From Emiliania huxleyi CCMP1516 (taxonomy: Eukaryota; Haptophyta; Isochrysidales; Noelaerhabdaceae): a stretch of DNA of 64,000 nt. A program made the translations under genes and the position numbers. Below are positions 40,730 to 50,639 of the stretch, piece by piece. Below the pieces are notes generated by a model. That model searched no databases and was not told the origin of the DNA. It worked only from the letters and a program-made list of their open reading frames with translations. Numbering within the stretch: position 1 is the stretch's first letter; each line of letters begins with the position of its first letter. The stretch lies in contig NW_005198244.1 of the NCBI RefSeq assembly GCF_000372725.1, positions 772,578 through 836,577 on the forward strand, read 5' to 3'.

Positions 40730-41641
40730 ATGCCGGCCCCGACCAGGCTTTCTGAGCAAAGCAAAAAGAATTTTACAAACTCCCTCGCACAACACTGGTC
40801 CCTCCCAAAAGACACCGCCACATTCCTGAGACGAGCGAGGGCAGCCTCCTTAAAGGCGAAAGGGTCTAGATTTGGAGCGCTCGCCGAAGAGGAGTACGAC
40901 AAAATAGCGCCCGTGATTGCCTGCACGCTACCCGCACTCACGGACTCCATACCCGAAAGAAAGAGAAGGGAGCTCGCGGGAGAGGTGACGAGTGAACTAC
41001 AGGTAGTGGGGAAGGCAGCCTCGATTGCCATACAGACATGGGTGCGAAACAACGACAAGACCAAGGCACGGGCAGAGGAACGAGAGAAGAATATAGGGTG
41101 GATAAAGCGCCTGTTCACGGCATGGAGGGTGAGCCACACCGAACGTACCGAGCGAAGAGCCGAGCGGAAGGTGGACGGGGAAGATGACTCCGAGGAGGAC
41201 GAACCAGTGGAAATCCAGTTGTCAGATGTCACGATGCATCCGAAGGGGACCCCAGCGCCGGCATCATCCGTAGAGGCACGAGTGTTCGAAGAGAGAGTGG
41301 ACCTGAGCAACAACATGACCTGTAGGCAAATGATCGGAGTGGGAGTCAGAAATGTGGTCCTTGCGCGAGGGGAGCTCGATAGACTCGAGGGGCCAGGATA
41401 CGCCGCGAGGAGGACGGAGTTGCGCCGACAGGCGAAAGAAGCCGCGAGAACAAGGGACCGGCAGGCGGCGGCGTCGCAGGACGGGGCAGAAGAGAACAAC
41501 GCGACAGAGGAGGAAGTGACAAGGGAGAGAACGACGAGGGTGGGACGACCGCGTGGTGGCATGAAGGTTGCAGCGAGAATCAGCGAGAGACTGCGAAGAG
41601 AGATAGGAAGAGGCAGACTCCCTAGGGTGGGCGACGGATAG
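40730..41641 (+). CDS. Unclassified repeat-associated ORF
   Basis: 303 residues from ATG at 40730. Highly charged and helical: EEEYDKIAPVIACTLPALTD, VGKAASIAIQTWVRNNDKTK, WIKRLFTAWRVSHTERTERR, and a middle Asp/Glu tract. No family recognised. It is bounded by the dispersed motifs (AAAGAATTTTAC at 40768; GGGCACGGGACTGGCGCGCA at 41812) and by R2 copies at 41660-41800, so it probably belongs to a mobile element rather than to the host. Base composition (about 57% GC, A-rich codons) is clearly different from neighbouring genes. Confidence 0.5.
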   Translation: MPAPTRLSEQSKKNFTNSLAQHWSLPKDTATFLRRARAASLKAKGSRFGALAEEEYDKIAPVIACTLPALTDSIPERKRRELAGEVTSELQVVGKAASIAIQTWVRNNDKTKARAEEREKNIGWIKRLFTAWRVSHTERTERRAERKVDGEDDSEEDEPVEIQLSDVTMHPKGTPAPASSVEARVFEERVDLSNNMTCRQMIGVGVRNVVLARGELDRLEGPGYAARRTELRRQAKEAARTRDRQAAASQDGAEENNATEEEVTRERTTRVGRPRGGMKVAARISERLRREIGRGRLPRVGDG

Positions 41642-41649
41642 CGCACCAC

Positions 41650-41810
41650 ACACCTCTCCTTAAAATCCCTGTGTGGTGGCGGCGTGCCGTCCTCCCATCC
41701 CTCCCTTGGGTTGTCTGTTTTCTTTCTTTCTTTCTTTTTGGTCCCTCCCTTGGGTTGTCTGTTTTCTTTCTTTCTTTCTGGTCCCTCCCTTGGGTTTTTT
41801 GTTTTTTTTT
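41650..41810 (+). repeat. Dispersed repeat R2, tandem copies
   Basis: CCTGTGTGGTGGCGGCGTGC followed by CCCTCCCTTGGGTTGTCTG and a (CTTT)n tail, the last part repeated three times in tandem. The same order appears inverted at 52080-52245. Confidence 0.8.
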
Positions 41811-42458
41811 GGGCACGGGACTGGCGCGCACTGGCACAAAAGAATTTTACAAACAAACCGCGCCTCTCCGAGCTAAGTGAGGAGCCGGCGGAGGGGGAGG
41901 GCGAGCCGAAAAGATAGAGAGGCCGCGGATGCGGGCGCGACTCGCCGACCAGGGAGAGCCGGCTCGACCTCCCTGGGAGGGGTGGCGACACGACACAATG
42001 CCGCCGCTCCCGCCCGGGGAGGCCCCACCCGGGCTGTCGGCTCCCTCGGGGCTAGCCGACGGAGGTGGGGCGGAGGGGCCGCCTCCGAAGAAGAGACATT
42101 AAAAACGACTGCAGAGGCAGTGGGGCGACGCCCGAAAAGCGAGCAAGAGACCGAACCAGACTGAAGATGTGGCGTTTTTCTCACGTGCCTGTGGACCTCC
42201 GTTCACTTGCACGAGCTTCTTCTATCTTCTTGAGCCACCCCCCACCCACCCCACCCACCTCACGTCCCGGCTGAGGCTTGGAACCACCCACCCACCCCCA
42301 GCCCCACCCACCTCACAGCCCGGCTGATGAGGCGAGGAAACCCACCCACACCGACCGACCCACACCCCACCACCCAACCAACCGTCCCGGCCACGGAAGA
42401 CACAAGCAAGGTAGCAAAGCGCCCAGCCTCGCGCGCCTTATACAGCACAGCCAAGGGT

Positions 42459-42692
42459 TCGGGTTAGGGTCTGGGTTAGGGTTAGGGTTAGGGTCAGAGA
42501 GTTCAAGCCGTTGTGCAGCTCCTAAGAACGGGCCGCTTCGGGTCGGAATGGAGGAACCAGCGGTCCGTTGACGCGAGCTCTCGGTGACCATGCGCTCCGC
42601 GAGTTCTTCCCCGGTTAGGGTTTAGGATTAGTAGGGTCAGGGTTAGGGTTAGGGTTAGGGTTAGGGTTAGGGTTAGGGTTAGGGTTAGGGTG
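42459..42692 (+). repeat. Interstitial telomere-type TTAGGG tracts
   Basis: Two blocks: 42459-42496 (about six units, some degenerate) and 42613-42692 (perfect (TTAGGG)n of about eight units from about 42640, with degenerate units before it). Between them lie about 110 bp of unrelated sequence. TTAGGG is a common eukaryotic telomere unit and fits a haptophyte. Confidence 0.95.
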
Positions 42693-42796
42693 TGGGGTAG
42701 GTTGTTGTCGTCGCGCCGATAAGACAGAGACACGGGCAGCAGACGCGACCCAATCGACGCACCAGAGCATGGTTGGGCGTGTGAGCCGCCATCTTG

Positions 42797-43660
42797 GACT
42801 GTGAGGCGAGTATTTGCAACCGGGAGCTCGCCGCCGCCCCTACACCGCCGCCGCCACCCTCCCGAGGGCAGATAATAGCCCAAGTCGAAGAGTGCGCCCA
42901 GCCCTCGGTCTATGGGTGGCAGCGTTGGCCCAGACGTACATTTCCGGAAATCTTTTGAGAAATATGCCCCGCCGGTCCGGAGAGAGAAATTTCCCGAAAT
43001 ATCGCCCAGCAGGCTCATGTAGGCTCGCTCAGACCCTCAGGCCCCTGCGATTTCAGGTGCCCGAAAGCCCAAATCCTTGAAAAATCGCGCGCTGCGCGCG
43101 CCAAGACGACCGCCGTGACCGGCAAAAATCGAGATTTTGACCGTGACAACGGGAAAAATGAAGACCCCGCCAAAATGACGTACTCAATACCTGACTTTGT
43201 GAGCCGCAACTATTCAGTGAGCGAAGAAATTTCCCGAAATATCGCCCAGCCGCGAGAGAAATGTGCAAGAAATAAATGAAAGAAATGTCCCCTCCTGCGG
43301 CAAGAAATGTACGTCTGGGCCAAGCTGGCAGGCAGGACTAGAGAGGCGCGCTGGTGCACGGTTGGGGGCGCGAGCCGCCATCCTGGACTGTGAGGCGAGC
43401 ATTTGCAGCCGGGAGCTCGCCGCCGCCCCTACACCGCCACCACCGCCCTCCCGAGGGCAGATAATAGCCCAAGAGAAGTCGAATAGAGTGCGCCCCGGCC
43501 TCGACATCTCGGTGGCAGAGGCGACCCAAGGGTAGCGACGCACCAGAGCACGGCTGGGGTGAGCAGCCGTGTTGGACTGTGAGGCGAATTATTTGTCATC
43601 GGGGGAGCGCGCCGCCGACTCTACACCGCCGCCGCCGCCCTCCCGAGGGCAGGAGATAAT
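42797..43660 (+). repeat. Three diverged copies of a segment of about 100 bp
   Basis: GCCGGGAGCTCGCCGCCGCC-type blocks ending in TCCCGAGGGCAGATAATAGC occur at about 42800-42895, 43388-43490 and 43578-43660. A second shared phrase (AAATTTCCCGAAATATCGCC) occurs at 42985 and 43226. A higher-order, decaying tandem array next to the telomere repeats; no supported gene inside. Confidence 0.75.
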
Positions 43661-44359
43661 AACGGCCGCCTCGTCGTCGAGCTCGGCGGAGACGATGGTC
43701 GCCTCGCGTTTGAACCCCTCGAGCTGCTAGAGCGGCGCAACTCGTCGAGCGTAACAGCAGTCCGCCCTCGGATGACTTGTTGAGCGCGCCGTAAGCCGCC
43801 CCCGTAAGGCACGCGGCAGCCGTCGGGGAGCGCGATCTCGGTCAGCTGGTGCCGTCGCGTGGGCACGGTGCGAGGAACGACATGCTGTGGCAACGACGAG
43901 AGGTGTGCCTCGAAGACGTGCGCGAAGAAGGGAGAAGAGAAAACCAGCCCGCGTGACCCCACCCAACCCACCCACCCACCCACCATCCGGGACCTACGAT
44001 GCGTTCACCCCCCCCCCCCCACCCCCCACCCACCCACCCGCGATCTGGGGCCTACGAAGCGTTTACCACCCACCCACTTTTTCACATCAAGAACGGCGGT
44101 CCAGAGGCACGTGGTCTGAGAAAAAACGCAACGCTGGTGGCCAGGGCAAAGCAAAAAGAATTTTCTACGCCAGCCCCTCTCACAGCAGACTGGCTCGAAC
44201 TGGCACTACAAAAGGCAAGGCCAAAAGCAAAAAGAAAGCCAAATGCGCAGCACATGTAGCTCTAAATATAGCGCTTGGCCAGCTGGCCCCACCCTATCCG
44301 GATCTTAGCCTCTCCCGAGCCGGTCGCACTCCTATCAGCCACGCGCCCTCGCCCCCCTC
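43661..44359. other. Low-complexity interval downstream of the array
   Basis: CACC/CCCACC-rich runs at 43961-44080 with a poly-C stretch. A related phrase (CGATCTGGGGCCTACGA/CCGGGACCTACGATGCG) occurs twice about 60 bp apart. A GCAAAAAGAATTTTCTAC phrase near 44150 recalls the dispersed motif at 40768. No gene. Confidence 0.45.
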
Positions 44360-45385
44360 TCACTCCCGCGACCACACCTCGATCTTCTTCGGCAGCAGCT
44401 GGTTCGACAGCTCCTCTCCGTGGCCTAAGCAGCCGAGTCCGCCCTGGCCCCAGGTAAAGAAACCGCCGTCGGCGGTGAGGGCGAGGCTGTGATCTTCCCC
44501 TACCGACACAGCAACGACACGCTGGCCAGCTAAGGCCTCGACCTTCTTCGGCAGCAGCTGCTGCTGCTCGTCGCCGTGGCCCAGCCGGCCCCTATATCCA
44601 TAGCCCCAGCTCCAGACGGCGCCGTCGGCGGTGAGGGCGAGGCTGTGGTCGCCTCCCGCCGACACGGCGACGACCCGCTGGCCAGCAAAGGCCTCGATCT
44701 TCGTCGGCAGAAGCTGGTACTGCTCGTCGCCGTGGCCCAGCACGCCCTGCCCGCCGCAGCCCCAGGACCAAAGGGCGCCGTCCGCGGAGAGAGCGAGGCT
44801 GAAAAGTCCTGACGCCGCCACACCAATCGCGCGCTCGCCTCCGAGGAGCGATGCGGCTGGTCGTTTTCTTCAGCTGCAGCACCGCCCTCGCCGTGACCGA
44901 GAAGGCCTGGAAGCTCCTCCTCTTCGCCCTCCTCGCCCTCCTCGCCCTCCTCTCCCGTGCCGCACGACGAGAGCCGCCCCTCGCCGTCGATGAAAACGCT
45001 GTGCCGTTCGCCCGCCGCAAGCCTCGCCGGCGGGTTGGCCTCCCTCCCGCTCGCGCAGCAAGGCATAGAAGCACAGCCACCGCACGGCGCAGCTCTCGCC
45101 CCCTGGCTGCGCCGGCGGCTCGAATCTGGCCTCTCGCAGGCGCAAGCGGATGCCCTCCAGCGCGAGCGAGGCGTGGAAGAGAAGCGAGACGGCCGCGACG
45201 CGAGCGATGTCGACGGGATCGCAGCGAGAGAAGGCGCGCACGAGGAGGTCCGTGGGGAGGTCGAGGAGGCGGGCGGGCGGCGGCGTGCTTGGCGAGGGGG
45301 CGGAGGTGGCGGTGGAGGCGATGCGGCCCTCACTAGGCGGGATTTCGAGAAAGAGAAACCAAGCGCCCCGGCACGGACCCGGCAC
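44360..45385 (-). pseudogene. F-box / RCC1-repeat gene with interrupted reading frame
   Basis: Host gene in three successive frames. 45385-45040 encodes an F-box (RLLDLPTDLLVRAFSRCDPV, then IARVAAVSLLFHASLALEG). The next frame gives the first RCC1 blade (RLAAGERHSVFIDGEGRL, then an acidic insert and GLLGHGEGG). A third frame from 44821 gives two and a half good RCC1 repeats (GLFSLALSADGALWSWGCGG, VAVSAGGDHSLALTADGAVW, and again with GEDHSLALTADGGFF), ending at a stop after KKIEVWSRE. At the first change a GGAG is doubled. Neither junction can be made by an intron of reasonable size, so either the gene is decaying or the assembly has two small indels. Intact relatives are ubiquitin-ligase adaptors or GTPase regulators. 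Confidence 0.6.
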
Positions 45386-45507
45386 GGACGCGCGTCGGCA
45401 CGCCGCCCGGGCCGAGGACCTCTTTATATATACACCAAAAGGAGGGCTAAACGACGCCCTCTACGCTGGGGTGCCGGCGCTTTCATCGTCCAACTACGCT
45501 CCCCAAA

Positions 45508-47729
45508 ATGAAGATTGTGATCGTCTCTCACGGCTCGTTCAACCCCGTCCACCTCGGCCACCTCGAGATGATGATTCGAGCGAGGCAGGCGCTCACCGCG
45601 GCCGGCCACGAGGTCTCAATAGATGCGACAAGCCATGGACGCGTGCGCCATGGACGCGTGCCTCATCGGGTCCGATTTTGTACGATGGTAACCTGGTGAT
45701 GCGTGAGTGCACCTGACCAGGTGTGCGGCGGCATCTTTGCCATCACGAGCACTCAGCACATCGAGCGCAAGGGCGCCCACGCGCTGAGCAACGCGCTCAG
45801 ACTCGCGCTGCTGCGCCGCGCCTGCGCCGACGGCGGCTGCGAATGGCTGCGCGCCGCCGACGGGTCCGCATCGCACTCTGCTGATCGCTTCATGAAACAG
45901 CTCAACTTTGGGGCCGGCATCCTCGGCGAGACATAGCCGAGATTGGCCGAGGTAGCCGAGATGTGAGCGAGCTGTGGTGATGCAAGGCGTCCTCTGGCCT
46001 CTCTCCTCTCCTCTCCTCTCCTCTCCTCTCCTCTCCCCTCCCCTCCCCTCCTCTCCTGCTCCTCTCCTCTCCTCGCCTCGCCTCGCCTCGCCTCGCCTCT
46101 CCTCTCCTCTCCTCTCCTGCCTACTCCTCTGCGCGCCTCTGCAGGCGTCTCGGTGCAAGGCAGCGACGTGCAGCTTCGGTGCCCCCACGAGCGCATCGCG
46201 CCTCTAGATCTTCACCGCCGAACCTTCTCGGAACCGTTCCACGCAGGTACCCTCGCCAGCGCGTTGCCGGCCGCCTGCTCGTCGTCGTCGCGCGCGCGGG
46301 CGAGCGCGCCGAAGCGGCGGCCCCGCCTGTGCGGAGAGGGGCTCCAGCGTGACAGCGTGTCTTGACGGCTGAAGCTGCGAGCAGGCGGCCAGCCTCTCAA
46401 AGAACGGCTACACGCTCGGGCGCGACGCCTTCCTCGTCGACGCCCCGCCCTCGCTCGCCGACGCCTCCTCCACGCGCGCGCGCGAGGCGATGGCGGCGCG
46501 CGACACAGCCGCCCTCGCGCGGCTCTGCGGCGACGGCGTCGCGCAGCAGCTCCTCGGAGCCAGCGGCACGCCCGCCGCAGCACAGTCGCCACACGCCGGT
46601 GGCGCTGGCACGGCCGCTGCCTCGACTGGGCATGCGGCCGGTGGCGGTGGCGCGGACGGCGGCGGCGGCGAGGACGAGGACGACCGGCTGCAGGTGACGG
46701 GGCATCAGCTCTCGACGCGGTGGCGCGAGATGCCGCCGCAGGCGCAGCCGGTCGTCGGTTTCTACGGCCACGCCCGCGGCGCGCACCGCAGCTTCTCAAA
46801 CTTTTTCGAGCACGCGGAGGCGTGCGAGTTGCCGCGCTGCGCTGCGGCAGACGGATGGGCCCCTTCCCCGAGCCTTCTCGGAACTTCTCCCGCAGGTCTC
46901 GTGCGAGCTGCCCCGCTGCTGCGGTCGCGCGGAGCTGCAGGCGTCGGGCCGCTCCGCCACGCTGACGGCCACCTTTGGCGAGAAGCTCATCATGCTCTGC
47001 AAGGCCGCCGCGATGCGCGACTACGCCAGTTTCGACGCCATCGCGCGCGCGCGCACTCCGGCGGAGGCGATGCGGCTGGTCGGCCGCTCGAGCCGCCCGA
47101 GAAGGTCACGTCCGAGACGCGTCCAGCACGTCCCGCAGGCGAAGCGGCTCGGCCGGGGCGTCTCGCCGTGGGACGAGCGGTTGTGGACGCGCGTCGTCTG
47201 CACCGTCGCGCACGCCATCGTCCTCGCAAAGGCGGGGGCCACCCTGCCGCCCTCCCCGCTGCCTCTCTCCTCGCCGCCGCCGCTGTCTTCGCCCTGCTGC
47301 TTCCCGCCCCCGTGCTGCCTCTCCCTGCCTCTCACCCCCTCCCCGCCCCTCCCCGCCAAGGCGCGCGGCGTGCCGCACTTTCGCGCCGCGCTGCTGCAGA
47401 CGGGCCGCGCGCTCATCGCCGAGGCGACGTCCAACGACCGCCACTGGGGGATCGGCCTCGACGAGGGCCACGCCTCGGTGCAGACGCCGGCGCTCTGGCG
47501 GGGCAGCAACATCCTCGGCTGGGCGCTCATGGAGGCGCGCGAGGTCATCGCCGGCGAGGCGGAGGCCGCTGCCCGCGGCGGCGGCGGCGGCGGCGAGGAC
47601 GGGGCGGGGGCCGGAGCGGGGCGAGGCGGCGTCGCGGCCGGGCAGGTCCGGCCGGCGGCGGCGGCGGGCGAGCGATCGGAGCGGAGGAAGCGCCGCGCGG
47701 GAAAGCTCCAGGGCGGCCTCTGGGAGTGA
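45508..47729 (+). CDS. NMN/NaMN adenylyltransferase-like domain fused to a NADAR (YbiA-like) domain
   Basis: Eight exons (45508-45612, 45721-45916, 46145-46178, 46247-46346, 46385-46819, 46896-47066, 47139-47231, 47361-47729) join in phase to 500 residues. The N-terminal half is a nucleotidyltransferase: GSFNPVHLGHLEMM with the HxGH-type motif (residues 9-18), VQGSDVQLRYP, RLLVVVARAGERAE, and the closing signature DAFLVDAPPSLADASSTRAR with SSTR near 173. Exon 5 continues unbroken through a Gly/Ala linker into a NADAR domain: VVGFYGHARGAHRSFSNFFE, KLIMLCKAAAMRDYASF, ARTPAEAKRLGRG, WDERLWTRVV, HFRAALLQTG, NDRHWGIGLDEG, WRGSNILGWALMEAR. The first makes NAD from its mononucleotide; NADAR enzymes cleave N-glycosidic bonds of ADP-ribose- or riboflavin-pathway-type substrates. 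Five of seven introns use GC donors. Confidence 0.9.
46000..46130 (+). repeat. CTCTC/CTCGC pentanucleotide tract
   Basis: About 130 bp of (CTCTC)n, (CCCTC)n and (CTCGC)n inside the second intron of the NMNAT-NADAR gene; acts as a long polypyrimidine tract before the acceptor at 46144. Confidence 0.9.
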
Positions 47730-48944
47730 CCGCAGATGGCTAGCTCTCTGGGGCGGCCCCTGGGAGTGAGTTGCGCCGAGGGAGCGTCTCATCTTGCGTG
47801 ACTATGTTACGTGTGGAGTGCGCATGTTTTTGTTTGCAAAAGGCGCCACGAAGCAGCTCACAACCACTCGTGATATTAACCGTTATATACAGCCTCACGC
47901 AACGCGCAAACTTATACTTATACTGGGGGGAAAGGTGAGTCCGTCGGCGGGTCGCGGGAGTGGTGAGACTGAGAGTTCTCTCAGGCCGGCCCCGCTGGCG
48001 CTGCGCGCTGGCCATCGTGCAGGAGAGTTCTCTCTGGTAGCGGGACGCGGGAACGAGATCGGGTGGTAGGGAGTAGAAGAAAGCAAAGAGGAGAGCCCTG
48101 CGCACGCACGACTCCGCAGCCAGGAGAAGCCCCTCCCCAGACAAAACACAAGGGAGAGGTGGGTGGGTCACAGAAAACTGCGGCCGCCAGCGACAGGCTT
48201 GCTGGCGGCAGCCCCACCCGGCCGCCCGAGGGTGTTCCCGCAGGCAGAGAAGACTAATCCTGGGGGAAACAACCCTAATCCAGATCGATCACCGGCTTCT
48301 CCTCGGAGGAGGCACCGGCCTTGTGTCGTCGTAGGGGTCGTTGGATCGAAATGGTGAGCTGCGCCGGGCGGTGAGGTAGTTGGAAATTGCTGCAGTCTTG
48401 GTGAAGAATAGAAACCTCTCGACAGCGTACACACACCACGAAGGAACGAAAAAGAATCCCGGCGCCCCCCGTTGGTGGAGACGTGGAGTTGCCTTAGGTT
48501 AGGTGAAGAACAGCCAGGCTCGGACTGGACACCAGCGCGGTATGGGTGGACGCGGGACAGATGATGACGACACGCACGAGCGACACACAGACACAAACAA
48601 GCTCACAAGCCAAAAGACACCTCGCAGCGCGCGTGACGTGACCGAAGCGGCACGCACGCCTCGGCGCCGCGAGAGCAGCCGGTCGACGTCGGCACCAAGC
48701 GCGCGGCCGCCGGGCGCCTCCGAACCGACATGGGCGCCGCGGCAGTAGAGAGCACTCCACCCGCCATACCGTTTTTCTGCGCCTCATCGTTGCCCAAGAC
48801 CCAGGAAAAGAAACAGATCGAGAGGGGTGCGGCATCTGCGACCGCATCACGCGACCTTGTGGCGAAGGGCTGGTCGTGGAGCCCGAGCCCAACCTCCTTC
48901 GTGCCCCTGTCATCTCGCCCCGTGCGGCTCAACCCTCACATCGC
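47730..48944. other. 1.2 kb without a supported gene
   Basis: Contains an R4 copy (48066-48170) but no open frame with protein character. A short duplicated phrase (CTCTGGGGCGGCCCCTGGGAG versus CAGGGCGGCCTCTGGGAG) lies at the end of the preceding gene, 47709-47768. Confidence 0.4.
48066..48170 (-). repeat. Dispersed repeat R4, inverted copy
   Basis: Reverse complement matches 62289-62386 over about 100 bp (GACCCACCCACCTC, GGGGAGGGG, TCCTCTTTGCTTTCTTCTAC, TCCCTAC). Unclassified. Confidence 0.75.
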
Positions 48945-50639
48945 ATGGCCGCGAGGGTCGAGCGATGCGCCGACCTCGTTCGCCGTGTTCTGGCACGAGC
49001 ACTGGGCGATGCTACCTCGAACTCAATCGACGCGCTGCATGCGGGTGGCAGCGCCGACTCGAGTGATCCGCTTGTGCTTGTGCCATCGGCAAAGAGGCCA
49101 GACTACCATCCGGCCGAGGTGACGCACCGGGAGGTCAACCTCCTTCTCAACGACAGCGCACTGCTCGAGCGGGCAGTGGCGCGGTGGCGGTTGGTGGAGC
49201 GAGGCTGGGTGGAACGCGAGCGCCACCCACCGGCTGCCGTCGCGTTGACAGAGGCTGGCTTCGCGCCGCCGCGCTGCTATCTGCTGGGCTTGCGCCCTTA
49301 CATCCTCATGGTGCCGTTTACGATGGTCCTTCCGGCCTGCCTTCTCCTCGCCCTCCTCCCTCTGGCGAACCTCGCCGCCGCCCTCGCTCTCGCCCTCTTC
49401 CTCTCGCTGAGTGCATGGCGCATGTGCGCGGAGGACGTGCGTTGCGCGGCGGCCCGGGCGCCAGACACGCCCTACTCGCGCGGGCCGAACGGGTACCAAT
49501 TCACGATGGTGACGGTGCTGCTGCCGCTCCAAGTCGCCTCCCTCACCTGCCTCGCCTCCCCGGCGGTGGTGCCTCACCCTCTCCTCGCGCTGCTCGCGCT
49601 GCCCGCCCTCCTCGTCTTCAAGAACGGCGTCTGCATGTCCGTCATACTCCACCGATGGGCCGCCCACGCCGCCTTCCACGTACCCACCCGCCCCCGGGCT
49701 CCTCCTCCTCCAGAGGCGCCGCTCACGCCCCTCGATGTGAGCAGGTGCGGCCCGCCACCGGGCTCGTCCTCGCCGCCGTCGGCTGCCTCGCCTTCCAGGG
49801 CGGGCCGCTGTGGTGGGCGTCGCGCCACCGGGCCCACCACCGCTTCTGCGACACGTCGCCGCTCGACCCGCACTCGCCTCAGCTGATCGGCCGCCTCTGC
49901 GCGCTCACCTTCTTCGTGGGAGGGCAGGGGCTCGACGCCGTCCGCTCGAACCTGGCGGTGGACGAGCGGTTTGTGCCCAAGCACATCGACAGCTGGGGGA
50001 TGCGGCTCATCGACTCGCTCGCTTTCCTCCCGCCGCTGGCCGAGTTCGCCGCCGCATACGCCGCGTTCGGGCCGGCCGGGCTGTGGGCGTGCTTCGCCAC
50101 CTCGGGCACGTGGCTTGCGCAGGAGGGGTGCCTCTTCACACGCCTGGCTGTGAAGACAGGTCTGCTTCACCACCTCGTGGACCGGCCTCGCCTCGACCCT
50201 CTGGTTCAACGTGCGCAACCACCCGCTCGGAGAGGCGGCGAGGCGGGCGGAGGAGGAGGCGGCCGGTGGCCTCGCGCAGCCTGCGGGCAAGCACGAGGCG
50301 GCACGCAGCGAGTGCGTCGCCGTCGACGACCCAGCGTCTGCCGGCTTGCTGCAGGAGTGGCCCCTCTACCTCCTCCTCGAGGCCGTCGCCCTCTTCATCT
50401 CGCCCGCCGTCGGAGAAGACTCGCACGACCACCACCACAACTACCCCGGCCTCGCCGTCCGGCCGGGCAAGTGGGGAGACTGCCCCGGCCACGCTTTCGT
50501 GGGCCTCCTGCACGCGAGTCGCCTGGCCTGGGATGTCAACTACTGGGGCCCCTCGCGCCTCCGCCCAAAGAGCCGGTACGAGGTCCGGCGGTCGGCGCTG
50601 GAGGGCTCCGGCACACCGAATGGCGCCGCCCTGCTGTGA
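48945..50639 (+). CDS. Membrane fatty acyl desaturase (acyl-CoA delta-9-like)
   Basis: Three exons (48945-49679, 49745-50116, 50160-50639) join in phase to 528 residues; intron 1 is GT-AG, intron 2 a short GC-AG whose exact ends are less certain. Three His boxes are present: HRWAAH near 238 (HxxxxH), HRAHHRF near 274 (HxxHH) and EDSHDHHHNYPG near 455 (HDHHH). Hydrophobic helices occur around RPYILMVPFTMVLPACLLLA, VTVLLPLQVASLTCLA and GLVLAAVGCLAFQ. The 100-residue N-terminal extension before the first helix is longer than in plain desaturases and not recognised. Expected to introduce a cis double bond at the ER or plastid using di-iron and reduced cytochrome b5 or ferredoxin. Confidence 0.83.

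Noticed and set aside
46145-46365. Single continuous exon in the NMNAT part
   Set aside because: Read straight through, the segment gives an Arg/Ser-rich tail; removing 46179-46246 restores the expected strand RLLVVVARAGERAE.
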